Part shown: positions 1-6,810 of the stretch, piece after piece
Position numbering within the stretch: position 1 is the first letter of the stretch
Layout of the letters: each line of letters begins with the position of its first letter
Assembly: GCA_905193995.1 (NCBI GenBank)
Contig: CAJJQT010000110.1
Span: 1 to 6,904, forward strand
Direction: 5' to 3'
Source of the DNA: an uncultured Porphyromonadaceae bacterium
GTDB taxonomy: Bacteria; Bacteroidota; Bacteroidia; Bacteroidales; Muribaculaceae
DNA length: 6,904 nt
Position numbers and translations under genes: made by a program
The notes under the pieces: generated by a model
What the model saw: only the letters and a program-made list of their open reading frames with translations
Database searches by the model: none
Told to the model about the DNA's origin: nothing

Positions 1-707
1 CCAGACCTGATGCCATTATATAACTTTAAGTCGAAGATAACCTTACCATGTGCGCAAGCATTGCGTAGCTCTCTTATGGCTGAAAGATAACTCTTGAAAG
101 TTCCCGTGGCCGGTTCACCGAATCGGTTGCTTATAAGTTTCTTATCTTTATCCCACACGAGGTTGTCAAAAAGAGTTTCGATATTGCCAAGTGTCATATA
201 CTCCATTGTTTTCCAGGCAGGGGCGAACGGACCAAGGTATTTTTTGTGATGTCTCTTAATCACATCGTTCTTTAATATGGAATTGTAGGCTACATTCGGG
301 AAGTCCGTTATAAATTTTGAAGTTACTACATTGGAATCAACAAACCACATTGGATTATTGATATATTTATAGGATAATTCATATATCAAGGCAGTTCGTA
401 CAGCGACTTCGATTCTTGACAGGTATTTATTTAATATATTTCGAAGATCAAAATCGAAATAGTATAATGCGACTACATATTCAATTTTAGTCCCGGGACG
501 CACATCATGGTACCGTCTTTTATCGAGTAGAGGAAAAGTCTTTTCAAAAGGGTAAAGGTAAAATCCAAGACGGTAATACCCGATATCTGAAAGATACTCT
601 TTCGCTTTAGTGTCATTAGATATTTCAACTCCATGCAGACGGAGCTCATCTATTTGTTCGTCAAGCGATTTTACTTTTTTCGTATATGGAATTTTTAATT
701 GTGGCAT
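1..707 (-). CDS. AbiD/AbiF-type (Abi_2) abortive-infection HEPN protein, 3' end cut by window edge
   Basis: I translated this frame by hand from an ATG at 707-705: it stays open for 235 codons to the window edge, so the C-terminus (perhaps 60-80 residues, judged by family size) is missing. Residues 42-54 read IGYYRLGFYLYPF, the signature of the Abi_2 family (AbiD/AbiF of lactococcal phage-resistance fame). Residues 97-106 (SRIEVAVRTA) and 174-179 (GNIETL) also fit. Residues 213-221 (ELRNACAHG) contain R215-x4-H220, the catalytic motif of HEPN ribonucleases. The family causes abortive infection, presumably by RNA cleavage once phage is sensed; some AbiF proteins are reported to pair with a small RNA antitoxin. 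The gene is far AT-richer than its neighbours (sampled 60-base lines run from about 23% to 50% GC), suggesting horizontal acquisition. It follows the ATP-grasp gene on the same strand after 57 bases. Family assignment is firm; activity and target are inferred. Confidence 0.9.
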   Translation of the reverse strand, partial: MPQLKIPYTKKVKSLDEQIDELRLHGVEISNDTKAKEYLSDIGYYRLGFYLYPFEKTFPLLDKRRYHDVRPGTKIEYVVALYYFDFDLRNILNKYLSRIEVAVRTALIYELSYKYINNPMWFVDSNVVTSKFITDFPNVAYNSILKNDVIKRHHKKYLGPFAPAWKTMEYMTLGNIETLFDNLVWDKDKKLISNRFGEPATGTFKSYLSAIRELRNACAHGKVIFDLKLYNGIRS

Positions 708-764
708 TATTTTTGGAGAAATAATATATAATGATCAATTCTGTAATTACAAGGATAATGGGTA
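708..764 (-). other. AT-rich gap upstream of the Abi gene with a 10-bp palindrome
   Basis: This 57-base gap between the ATP-grasp stop and the Abi start marks the abrupt change from GC-rich to AT-rich sequence. It holds a perfect 10-bp palindrome TGTAATTACA at 742-751 and a shorter TGATCA at 732-737, which could be operator sites for the Abi gene. I see no rho-independent terminator, no convincing Bacteroidetes -33/-7 promoter (TTTG and TAnnTTTG) and no Shine-Dalgarno site. Whether the Abi gene has its own promoter here or is read from the operon cannot be told from sequence alone. The gap is too short for a long upstream antitoxin RNA. Confidence 0.4.
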
Positions 765-1865
765 TCAGAGGATTTCGAGGAGGAAGGTGAAGGCGCAGCC
801 GGGCTGGGAGAGGGGGAGACAGCCGGAGGTCAGGCGGCCGTCGGCGGTGGTGTAGGCGCAGGTGGCTGTGATGTCGCCGCGCGCGGCGGTGAAGCGGGCT
901 TCGGAGGCGGTGTGGGGCTCGAGGGCGATGGCGATGAATCCCATTGTGTAGCGGAAGTTTATTTCGACCACGGGGTCGACGGTGCCGTCGGCGGCGACGA
1001 GCATGTCGATGCCGAGGGAACCTGCGTAACGGTCGCCGATGACGCTGCGGAGCGCGTCGGGCAGGGCGACGCGGATGGCCTGGAGGCGATCGGCTCCGGC
1101 CAGGGCGGCGATTCGGCTTTCGAGTACCGGTTGAGGCGCGACGGTGTTCGCGCGGTAGTCGCCGCAGCCGTCGGTCTCGAACAGGGAGTAACCGGCGAAG
1201 TCGCAGCCGTCGGGACCGTAGTTCCACAGCATGGCGAAGTCGCAGATGCGGTCGGCGGCGCGCTCGACCATCACGGAGCCTTGCTTGCGGATGACTCCGG
1301 CAGCACGGACGGCGGCGGAGTCGGCGCGGTCGGGCGTAGTGAAACTGATGCCGCGGCCGCTCGACGACCATGGCGCTTTGACGACGTAGGGACCCTGCCG
1401 CAGCAGGGTGGTGAGCTGTGCAGGGTCGCTGACTTCGACGGCAGCCGGCCACACTTCGAACGGCAGCTTTTCGGCCAAAAGGCGAGCGACCGTTGCAGCC
1501 GTGCGACGGTGCGACAGCTCGCGGATGTCGGCGAGTTGCCGATCGTCAGGCATGGCGTCGGCCGGAAATCCGCGCTGTGCGAGGCTGCGGCGCGCGGCGG
1601 CCGACCAGCCCCATGGCACGGGCTCGGTGTCGGCGGTGCGGTGGTCCCAGGGGCGTGCGGGCAGACCGAAGTCGGAGGTGATACGGTCGAACCAGCGGGT
1701 GTTGACGCCGTCGCAGATGAAGCAGTCGCCTTCGCGGCAGAGCCACATAGGCAGCAGCTCGCCGGCGCGGCGCAGGGCCACGGCTGCCGGCGGGGGAGTG
1801 AAAGCCGCGACGTTGCGTGCCAGCGCTATGTCGTTCTCGGGATTGAACAGGAAGGCGCGTCTCAT
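765..1865 (-). CDS. ATP-grasp-fold protein of unknown substrate
   Basis: A 366-residue protein. The start at 1865 is chosen because the ATG overlaps the acetyltransferase stop as ATGA; a longer in-frame start at 1997 would add 44 basic, non-conserved-looking residues lying wholly inside the neighbour. The N-terminus (residues 7-14, FNPENDIA) opens a small alpha/beta domain. Residues 159-172 (PYVVKAPWSSSGRG) look like the nucleotide-binding lysine strand and glycine/serine-rich loop of ATP-grasp enzymes. Residues 199-214 (MVERAADRICDFAMLW) fit the hinge region, and 285-309 with D287, E301 and N303 (VEINFRYTMG) fit the metal-binding end. ATP-grasp enzymes usually ligate a carboxylate to an amine or thiol via an acyl phosphate. 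The substrate cannot be inferred, and the neighbours share no obvious pathway with it. No signal peptide, so probably cytoplasmic. The fold call is moderate, from motifs only. Confidence 0.8.
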   Translation of the reverse strand: MRRAFLFNPENDIALARNVAAFTPPPAAVALRRAGELLPMWLCREGDCFICDGVNTRWFDRITSDFGLPARPWDHRTADTEPVPWGWSAAARRSLAQRGFPADAMPDDRQLADIRELSHRRTAATVARLLAEKLPFEVWPAAVEVSDPAQLTTLLRQGPYVVKAPWSSSGRGISFTTPDRADSAAVRAAGVIRKQGSVMVERAADRICDFAMLWNYGPDGCDFAGYSLFETDGCGDYRANTVAPQPVLESRIAALAGADRLQAIRVALPDALRSVIGDRYAGSLGIDMLVAADGTVDPVVEINFRYTMGFIAIALEPHTASEARFTAARGDITATCAYTTADGRLTSGCLPLSQPGCAFTFLLEIL

Positions 1866-2368
1866 GGGAACAGTCGCTGCATGATCAGTACGTCCTCGTA
1901 GGTCTGTCCGCGGCGGATGAACGAGCGCAGGCGTCCGGCAGGGCGGAATCCGCGTCCGGCAAAGAGGCGTCGCGAGGCTTCGTTGCCGACGGCGCAAGTG
2001 GCCCAGAGCTGGTGTAACCCGAGACGTCGGGATGTGTATTCGGCAACGGCTTCGACGGCGGCCGAGGCCAGTCCGCGGCCGCGGCAGGGCGCGGCGATGT
2101 AGATGCCGGTGCCGGCGCGGCGATCATTGACACTGAGGCTGTAGAGGTCGACGCATCCAACGGTATCGCCCGAGGCGCGGTCGACGATCATCAGGCGCAA
2201 CTGGCCGTCGGCCCAGATATCGGCGCGGTAGTTCATCACGTAGTCGGTGATATTCTGGAGCGAAAGGGGCGCGTCGAACACGGTCGGGCGGTCGTTTTCC
2301 CACTCATAGAGCCGCTGAACGTCATCGGGTTCGACGGCGCGTAGTATTATTCGGTCGTTTTCTATCAT
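1862..2368 (-). CDS. GNAT-family N-acetyltransferase (RimJ/RimL-like)
   Basis: A complete 168-residue GNAT protein, the usual length for the family. It begins [11 protein letters not shown] (6-16), the opening beta strand typical of RimJ/RimL- and SpeG-like members. The acetyl-CoA pyrophosphate loop is at 96-101 (RGRGLA), followed by helix alpha3, and motif B is at 128-141 with N129, S132 and the LFAGRGF segment. It should transfer an acetyl group from acetyl-CoA to an amine on a protein N-terminus, polyamine, amino acid or antibiotic; the substrate cannot be told from sequence. It is cytoplasmic. Both ends overlap neighbours by ATGA (recR upstream, ATP-grasp downstream), implying coupled translation. 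The start at 2368 is therefore well supported despite the lack of a Shine-Dalgarno site, which is normal in Bacteroidetes. Confidence 0.9.
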   Translation of the reverse strand: MIENDRIILRAVEPDDVQRLYEWENDRPTVFDAPLSLQNITDYVMNYRADIWADGQLRLMIVDRASGDTVGCVDLYSLSVNDRRAGTGIYIAAPCRGRGLASAAVEAVAEYTSRRLGLHQLWATCAVGNEASRRLFAGRGFRPAGRLRSFIRRGQTYEDVLIMQRLFP

Positions 2369-2982
2369 GTGTCGAATGGACGGCGGTCCACGATGGATCG
2401 GCCCAGCGTGAGCTCGTCGGTATATTCAAGTTCGTTGCCCACGGCTACACCCCTGGCGAGGCGCGACACTTCGGGCTTGTGTTCAAGTTCTTTCAGTCGG
2501 CGGTTGATATAGAAGCCGGTTGTGTCGCCCTCCATGGTAGGACTCAGAGCGAGGATGATCTCGCGTATGCCGCCGTCGGCCGCGCGGTCGAGCAGCGACT
2601 GGATCTCGATGTCGGCGGGTCCGATGCCGTCGATGGGCGATATCAGACCCCCCAGCACGTGGTAGAGACCCTTGAAGCTGCCTGTGCGCTCGATGCATAC
2701 CACATCCTTGACGTTCTCGACCACACAGACTGTCGAGCGGTCGCGGCCCGTGTCGGCGCAGATGGCGCAGGTCTCGGTCTCGCTGATGTTGTGGCAGACG
2801 CTGCAGTATGTGATGCCGCGGCGCAGATCGATAATCGACTGCCCCAGGGCTATAGCTTCGGCCGGGTCGCGCCTGAGCATGTACAGCGCCCGGCGCAGGG
2901 CCGTCTTGCGGCCGACACCCGGAAGGCGCGACAGCTCGGTGACGGCCTTTTCGAGCAATGATGATGAGAATTCCTGATTCAT
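2365..2982 (-). CDS. recR: Recombination protein RecR
   Basis: A 205-residue protein of typical RecR length. RecR works with RecO (and RecF) to load RecA on SSB-coated single-stranded DNA at gaps during recombinational repair. All hallmarks are present: a helix-hairpin-helix at 20-30 ([11 protein letters not shown]), a four-cysteine zinc finger C60, C63, C72, C75, and a Toprim domain starting near V87 with E89 (VVEN) and continuing through [10 protein letters not shown] at 146-155. The conserved C-terminal block at 177-197 ([19 protein letters not shown] and onward) completes it. The frame is open upstream to 3318, but the start at 2982 gives the canonical N-terminus and an ATGA overlap with the preceding secreted-protein gene. 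It overlaps the GNAT gene downstream in the same way. Nothing looks damaged. Confidence 0.97.
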   Translation of the reverse strand: MNQEFSSSLLEKAVTELSRLPGVGRKTALRRALYMLRRDPAEAIALGQSIIDLRRGITYCSVCHNISETETCAICADTGRDRSTVCVVENVKDVVCIERTGSFKGLYHVLGGLISPIDGIGPADIEIQSLLDRAADGGIREIILALSPTMEGDTTGFYINRRLKELEHKPEVSRLARGVAVGNELEYTDELTLGRSIVDRRPFDT

Positions 2983-3899
2983 TTTTGTCGTCGGAAACGG
3001 ACAGTTGCCTGCCAGTATGGGAATTGGAGGTTGAGGAGATCGTCGCTGAATGCTGCACCGCAGCCATACTCGGCCGGGAGGGCCACGCCCGAGGGCTGGA
3101 TCCATTCCAGGTCGAAGATCCCCGGGAAAGTGGCCGGGGCGAGCCGCCCCTTCAGGCGAAGCTGCGGCCAGTCTTCGGCAGAGTCCCTGGCGCCGCCGAG
3201 GTAGACGATATCGTAGCCGCCCGCACCGTCGGCGACGGTCGCGAGAACGTAGCGGCCTCCGACAATGGTGCGCTCGGGCCTGGTGACATGGTCGTAGTAG
3301 ATCCAGATGCCTTCGCACGGATCTTCTGACCGGCTGAGATACGCCGCGAGGGAGTCGGTGTCGGCGAACGCGCTCATGATGGGTGCTTCGGCGCTTTCGG
3401 CGGTGACGAACGAGCCGATGAGGCCCGTGCCGCTCTCGGCCACAAGCATGACGCGGGGCGTCCCGCCGTCCGATATGTCAATCGGAAGACTTACGGTCGG
3501 CGATGTGACTCCGGCCGAGAACAGAGCGCCACCCTCGCCCGAACTGATGCGGAATGAGAATCCTCCGGTGAACGGGTCGTCGTAAAGGCGGTGGCGGGTG
3601 CGTGCGGTGCGGCTGCGGAGTCCGCCTTCAGCCGCGCCGGTCTCGCACACTGTATAGCTGTCCCACTCGTCGTCGCGGCTGTCGCGGTCGAAGGTGAAGC
3701 GCACATAGTCGTATGTGGCGGAGTCGGTGACGTTCCAGCGGAGTTCGGCCGCAGGGCGCCGCGTGTCGGGAAGCGAGATGCGGTAGTGTAGCTTAAGAGT
3801 CGCGGGTCTGCGGGCAAATACGGTGTCGGCCACGACGGTATCTGCCGCGGATGCGCCGAGCACGGCGCATAGTGATATGACGATTGCCGCGAGTCTCAT
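2979..3899 (-). CDS. Secreted or periplasmic beta-rich protein of unknown function
   Basis: A complete 306-residue protein. Residues 1-18 form a signal peptide (one N-terminal arginine, hydrophobic core [12 protein letters not shown], then ASA-A as the likely signal peptidase I site). There is no lipobox, so it should be periplasmic or exported rather than a lipoprotein. The mature part is rich in alternating hydrophobic residues, suggesting beta sheets in two halves. About 35-165 could be a jelly-roll-like domain. About 190-303 holds a more distinctive block: [12 protein letters not shown] (193-204), GGRYVLATV (214-222), [10 protein letters not shown] (228-237), [10 protein letters not shown] (258-267) and an [10 protein letters not shown] ending (293-302). 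I do not recognise the family, though the second half resembles conserved hypothetical proteins of Bacteroidales. It lies between miaA and recR with ATGA overlaps on both sides. No catalytic motif is apparent. Confidence 0.85.
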   Translation of the reverse strand: MRLAAIVISLCAVLGASAADTVVADTVFARRPATLKLHYRISLPDTRRPAAELRWNVTDSATYDYVRFTFDRDSRDDEWDSYTVCETGAAEGGLRSRTARTRHRLYDDPFTGGFSFRISSGEGGALFSAGVTSPTVSLPIDISDGGTPRVMLVAESGTGLIGSFVTAESAEAPIMSAFADTDSLAAYLSRSEDPCEGIWIYYDHVTRPERTIVGGRYVLATVADGAGGYDIVYLGGARDSAEDWPQLRLKGRLAPATFPGIFDLEWIQPSGVALPAEYGCGAAFSDDLLNLQFPYWQATVRFRRQK

Positions 3900-4802
3900 A
3901 ATCCGGTCAGGAGAGCCACTCGGGCAGCAAATTCGTCGGGCGGCAGGTCGTAGGGCAGATAGTGGAGTGTATGGCCGCGGCGCTCCATGCCGCGGAACCA
4001 GGTCATCTGGCGTTTGGCGAACTGATGTATGGCCGTCTCGAGCCCAGCGACCATCGAAGCGTAGTCGCGTCGGCCGATAACGTATTCGGTGATGAACTTG
4101 TATTCGAGGCCATAATATATAAGGTCATCGGGGGCGATGCATGAGGCGCCGGACCTCGTCGACCATGCCGGCGTCGAGCCGCCGATGCAGCCGCTCGGTG
4201 ATGCGCCGGCGGCGGTCGTCGCGCGGAATGTCGACGCAGACGGTGACGGCGCCTTCGACCGGGTGTGGTGTCGTGTGGGCGGCTTGATCGGGGTGACGCT
4301 CATAGTAGTCGGCTATCTCTATGGCCCGTACGGCTCGCTTGACGGTGTCGATGTCGGTTCGGTTGTGGAGCGATTTTTTTGCGGCCAGGATTTCGGCGAG
4401 CTCGTCGAGACTCTTGCCTGCGAGCGAGGCGCGCAGCGCAGGGTCAGGCGGCACTTCGGGCAGCCGCAGCCCGTTGAGCAGCGCTTCGACGTACATGCCT
4501 GTGCCGCCGACCACCATCGGCAGCCGTCTGCGCGAGCGGATGCCGTCGATGGCGAAGTTGGCGTCGCGCAGGTACTCGTAGAGATTGTATTTGTGACCGG
4601 CCGGGACGGTGTCGATCATATGTACCGGCACGTCGCCGTACTCTTCGATGTCCTTGCCGGTGCCGATGTCCATGCCGGAGTAGACCTGGCGCGAGTCGGC
4701 ACTGACAATCTCGGCGCCGAGACGTCTGGCGGCGGCCACGGCCAGTGCGGTCTTACCGCTGGCCGTGGGGCCGGTGATCACTAACAGCGTGCAGGCGCTC
4801 AT
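3896..4802 (-). pseudogene. miaA: tRNA dimethylallyltransferase MiaA, interrupted by a frameshift near 4139
   Basis: MiaA transfers the dimethylallyl group from DMAPP to N6 of A37 in tRNAs that read U-starting codons. The 5' part (4802 to the stop at 4125, 225 codons) has the P-loop GPTASGKT at 11-18, SADSRQVYSGMDIGTGK at 34-50, VGGTGMY at 98-104 and DTVKRAVRAIEI at 152-163, and ends in a premature TGA. The remaining MiaA sequence continues in another frame from about 4138 to 3896: IAPDDLIYYGLEYK, then QFAKRQMTWFRG, a MiaA hallmark. Between the Met codon at 4142-4140 and the Ile codon at 4138-4136 only one base (4139) remains where homologues, from memory, carry about two or three codons. A deletion of 5 or 8 bases, real or an assembly error, explains this. 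Total length otherwise matches ~304 residues. The start at 4802 overlaps the membrane-protein stop as ATGA; the stop overlaps the next gene likewise. Identity is certain, disruption clear, cause open. Confidence 0.93.
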
Positions 4803-6100
4803 CTGTTGTTCTGTCCTGTGATTCGCTGCCACAGGCGGCGGGTGCGGAAGAACGGGCGGTCTTCGTTGTTATTAGCGACTCCGAACCAGTTGAGGTCGGT
4901 GTAGTCTACGTCCCAGTCTTTGAAATCACGCAGGCGGAATGTGGGACGGTAGCGGCGGATGGGATAGCGGCGCTTGCCGTCGGGGGTGTAAGTCTTCCAT
5001 GCCATGGTGATGGTGAAGATGCGGTAGATCTCGTTGGCGAGTTCGGCGGTGAGCGACGACTGCTTCATAAGGCGGTCGACCATGTCGAGGGTCATCCAGT
5101 TGCCGTGGAGGCGTCCGGTGGGCGCGTCGCTGCAGCTGCCGGGAACGAAGGCGGCGTAATGGATGATGTCGGTGGTCATGTTGTGGCTCTTGTTGACGTA
5201 AAGATAGCGGAGCGAGGCGCCGTCGATGTCGGCTGTGTCCTTCCATAGGCGCTGTGCGTCGGCCGGAGTGACAAATTCGTTCGGATTCACTTCGGCCGTG
5301 GCGGGAGTGTCCCATCGGCCGTCGGTATGCTCCTCGAGCAGCACGCAGTCACCGGCCAGTACCAGAAAGCGGACAATGGAGCTGCGCGCGCTCTCGCCCT
5401 GAATCATCGGACCGATCATCAGTGACATATTGGTATAGCGCATGAGCATGAACACTATGAGCATGCCCAGCACCACCATGGGCATGATGCGGAAGAAGAA
5501 CAGATCGGGGCTGTTGAAGTTGACGTTGATGTAGTACACGAAGTAATACCACCACTGTACGGCCCCGATGGCGGCCGAAACGACGAGAATGAACATGAGC
5601 TGGTACCGGGCCTCATTCTCGTAGATGCTCGAGACGACGGAGTTGCCGGGAATGTAGCCGTTGCGGGCCCGGCAACTGCGGCAGAATCGGCTGCGGTAGT
5701 TCATGGCCAGTTCCCATGCGGCCACGAGTGTCATGACGGGCATCAGTACAAGGGTCGTGATATACGGAATGTCGCGGTTGGACTTCGACCAGTCGATCAG
5801 CCCGTCGAGCAGCAGTTTTGAGTTCAATATGTTGATAGTCTCCATGACCAGTGCGGAAATGAAGAGCACGAGCATGCCGTAGCGCAGGATCATCACGCAC
5901 CGCGGCGTCGAGCCGTATGATATGCGGCGCGAGGCTACCAGCAGGGCGTACGAAAGCAGAGCGACCGGCATCGGCAGCCATGTCTTGTTGAAGACAAAGG
6001 CCAGCAGATAGACAGCGATGAAAGATGCCATGACGGCTGTCCAGTAGTACCAGAGCGAGAACAGCGTCCGGCGGGTGGCTTTTTCGTCAGTATGCGGCAT
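4799..6100 (-). CDS. Six-helix membrane protein with a soluble C-terminal domain, function unknown
   Basis: A 433-residue inner-membrane protein. Hydrophobic segments lie at about 17-37, 43-57, 69-90, 113-132, 167-191 and 200-220, so six membrane helices are likely and the C-terminal half (about 222-433) is soluble. A CxxC pair, C140 and C143 (FCRSCRARNG), sits in the loop between helices 4 and 5 and could be redox-active or bind metal. The soluble part reads like a degenerate Nudix fold (VLAGDCVLLEEH, GRWDTPATAEV, then HYAAFVPG and GNWMTLDMVDRL), but the Nudix box GX5EX7REUXEEXGU is absent, so hydrolase activity is unlikely; this comparison is inference. It starts 5 bases after the S9 peptidase stop and overlaps miaA by ATGA, so it is an operon member. 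I do not recognise a named family. Confidence 0.85.
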   Translation of the reverse strand: MPHTDEKATRRTLFSLWYYWTAVMASFIAVYLLAFVFNKTWLPMPVALLSYALLVASRRISYGSTPRCVMILRYGMLVLFISALVMETINILNSKLLLDGLIDWSKSNRDIPYITTLVLMPVMTLVAAWELAMNYRSRFCRSCRARNGYIPGNSVVSSIYENEARYQLMFILVVSAAIGAVQWWYYFVYYINVNFNSPDLFFFRIMPMVVLGMLIVFMLMRYTNMSLMIGPMIQGESARSSIVRFLVLAGDCVLLEEHTDGRWDTPATAEVNPNEFVTPADAQRLWKDTADIDGASLRYLYVNKSHNMTTDIIHYAAFVPGSCSDAPTGRLHGNWMTLDMVDRLMKQSSLTAELANEIYRIFTITMAWKTYTPDGKRRYPIRRYRPTFRLRDFKDWDVDYTDLNWFGVANNNEDRPFFRTRRLWQRITGQNNR

Positions 6101-6105
6101 GGTGT

Positions 6106-6390
6106 TCAGAGCGTTTTATTGAGCCAGTCGAGCATCTTCAGGTATACTGTCGCGCGGGCGTTGCCGCCGTAGATCGAATGGTTCTTGTTGGGGAAAAGAA
6201 GCATGTCGCAGAAGCGTCCGTTCAGTTCGAGCTGCGACACGAATTCGATGGAGTTGGCCGGATGCACATTGTCGTCGGCGGTACCGTACATGATCAGCAG
6301 GGGGCACTGCAGGTCGCGGGTGCGGCGCACGGGAGCAGATGCGTTGTAGCCGGCATCGTTCTGGCCCGGTGTGAGCATGTAGCGCTCGGC
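6106..6390 (-). pseudogene. C-terminal fragment of a dipeptidyl peptidase IV-like S9 serine peptidase
   Basis: This GC-rich portion encodes about the last 92 residues of an S9B peptidase: ERYMLTPGQNDAGYN at the front, then PLLIMYGTADDNVHP (catalytic aspartate region) and LLFPNKNHSIYGG with the catalytic histidine. In this family the missing N-terminal part would hold a signal peptide, an eight-bladed propeller and the GWSYGG serine. The enzyme clips Xaa-Pro dipeptides from peptides in the periplasm. Its stop is 5 bases before the membrane-protein start, so it is the genuine first visible gene of the Bacteroidales operon; the left boundary is firm, the right one approximate. Confidence 0.85.
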
Positions 6391-6723
6391 GTATACGGTG
6401 TCGCCGTGCAGGGCGCCGTTGAGATTTTTGTGGGGAACGAAAAAGTCGTTCGCGTACCTGCTTTTATCGGCGGGAATGAGGAACGCGAAGCCGCGTTCGT
6501 TGCCCGAAAGAGTGCCCTTGATGAGTCCGAGCTGTTCGGGCGTGCCGTACTTTCCGCCGCCCGTGACGTACAGCGCGCCCTCGTCGCAGAGGGAGTCGAG
6601 CAGGGCGAGAAGATTCTTTTTTTCCTTGTGGGAAATTTTTAAAAATTTAGCGATTTCGGTAAAAGTTTTTCCCGAAAGGGTGCCGTTTTCGAAATATTCG
6701 ATCAGTGATTCTTTTGCGCTCAA
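6106..6723 (-). CDS. Chimeric ORF: N-terminus of RNase R joined in frame to C-terminus of a DPP4-like S9 peptidase
   Basis: One open frame of 205 codons with a TTG start at 6723-6721 behind a GGAGG site. Residues 1 to about 113 are the N-terminal helix-turn-helix and first cold-shock domain of bacterial RNase R; about 114 to 205 are the end of an S9B dipeptidyl peptidase. The RNase R half lacks the RNB catalytic domain and S1 domain. The peptidase half has the acid (GTADDN) and histidine (H182) regions but no propeller and no catalytic serine, so neither activity is possible. The join falls at residues 110-116 (VYAERYM), where both families plausibly read alike (YAE/ER), giving short matching DNA at the breakpoint. 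The halves also differ in base composition and initiation signals. An artefactual chimera is much likelier than a true fusion gene. Confidence 0.75.
   Translation of the reverse strand: MSAKESLIEYFENGTLSGKTFTEIAKFLKISHKEKKNLLALLDSLCDEGALYVTGGGKYGTPEQLGLIKGTLSGNERGFAFLIPADKSRYANDFFVPHKNLNGALHGDTVYAERYMLTPGQNDAGYNASAPVRRTRDLQCPLLIMYGTADDNVHPANSIEFVSQLELNGRFCDMLLFPNKNHSIYGGNARATVYLKMLDWLNKTL
6391..6723 (-). pseudogene. rnr: N-terminal fragment of ribonuclease R (rnr), Firmicutes-like
   Basis: About 111 residues of RNase R, a processive 3'-5' exoribonuclease that degrades structured RNA and, with tmRNA, defective messages. Seen are the winged-helix start (residues 20-56, FTEIAKFLKI to YVTGGGKYG) and the cold-shock domain with GTLSGNERGFAFLIP (70-84), DFFVPHKNLNGALHGDTVYAE (93-113, quoted in part). 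The text then departs from RNase R. Lysine-rich codon use, AT-rich runs (for example near 6613-6650), the TTG start and the strong GGAGG all suggest Clostridia. Rnr of Firmicutes is usually about 700 or more residues, so most of the gene is missing. Confidence 0.85.
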
Positions 6724-6729
6724 AGGGAG

Positions 6730-6734
6730 CCTCC
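6730..6734 (-). promoter_or_regulatory. Shine-Dalgarno site GGAGG for the TTG-start RNase R gene
   Basis: Read on the minus strand, GGAGG is followed by a 6-base spacer (6729-6724) and TTG. This is a perfect match to the anti-Shine-Dalgarno sequence at ideal distance and decides the TTG start. No other gene in the window has such a site, which fits Bacteroidetes for the rest and a different source for this end. Confidence 0.8.
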
Positions 6735-6810
6735 AAAATGTATTTTATGTAAGAATGCTGGAAAAAGGGGCGCCGCCGAGCGGGCAAACAATAGCGGGGG
6801 AGCAAACAAT
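6735..6810 (-). promoter_or_regulatory. Leader/promoter region of the RNase R gene
   Basis: This region lies between the terminator and the ribosome binding site, so it should hold the rnr promoter if rnr is transcribed separately. On the minus strand a TAAAAT resembling a -10 box sits about 8 bases upstream of GGAGG, which is uncomfortably close for a 5' leader. No good -35 is seen at the right distance. The region also holds the 10-bp direct repeats listed separately. Confidence 0.3.

Noticed and set aside
661..1452. Minus-strand ORF of 263 codons in another frame
   Set aside because: Arginine/histidine-rich translation typical of an off-frame reading, overlapping the ATP-grasp gene and running into the Abi gene region.
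912..1901. Long plus-strand ORF of 329 codons opposite the ATP-grasp gene
   Set aside because: Shadow of a GC-rich gene: glycine/alanine/valine/aspartate-rich text with no motif, while the minus strand gives a coherent protein with ATGA junctions.
2983..3318. N-terminal extension of RecR
   Set aside because: The extra 112 codons lie inside the secreted-protein gene in a different frame and are arginine-rich; canonical RecR starts at 2982.
4125..4142. Programmed +1 frameshift in miaA at the CCC-C run (4130-4134)
   Set aside because: A slip there would restore the frame but still leave the protein about three residues short in a conserved region (IAPDD lost), and miaA is not known to me to use frameshifting; a small deletion or error fits better.
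4373..4380. Run of T (poly-A on the coding strand) inside miaA as a second frameshift
   Set aside because: The reading frame (AKKSLHNRTD) is intact across it and conserved motifs continue downstream.
4137..4784. Plus-strand ORF of 215 codons opposite miaA
   Set aside because: Antisense shadow; the minus strand carries unmistakable MiaA motifs.
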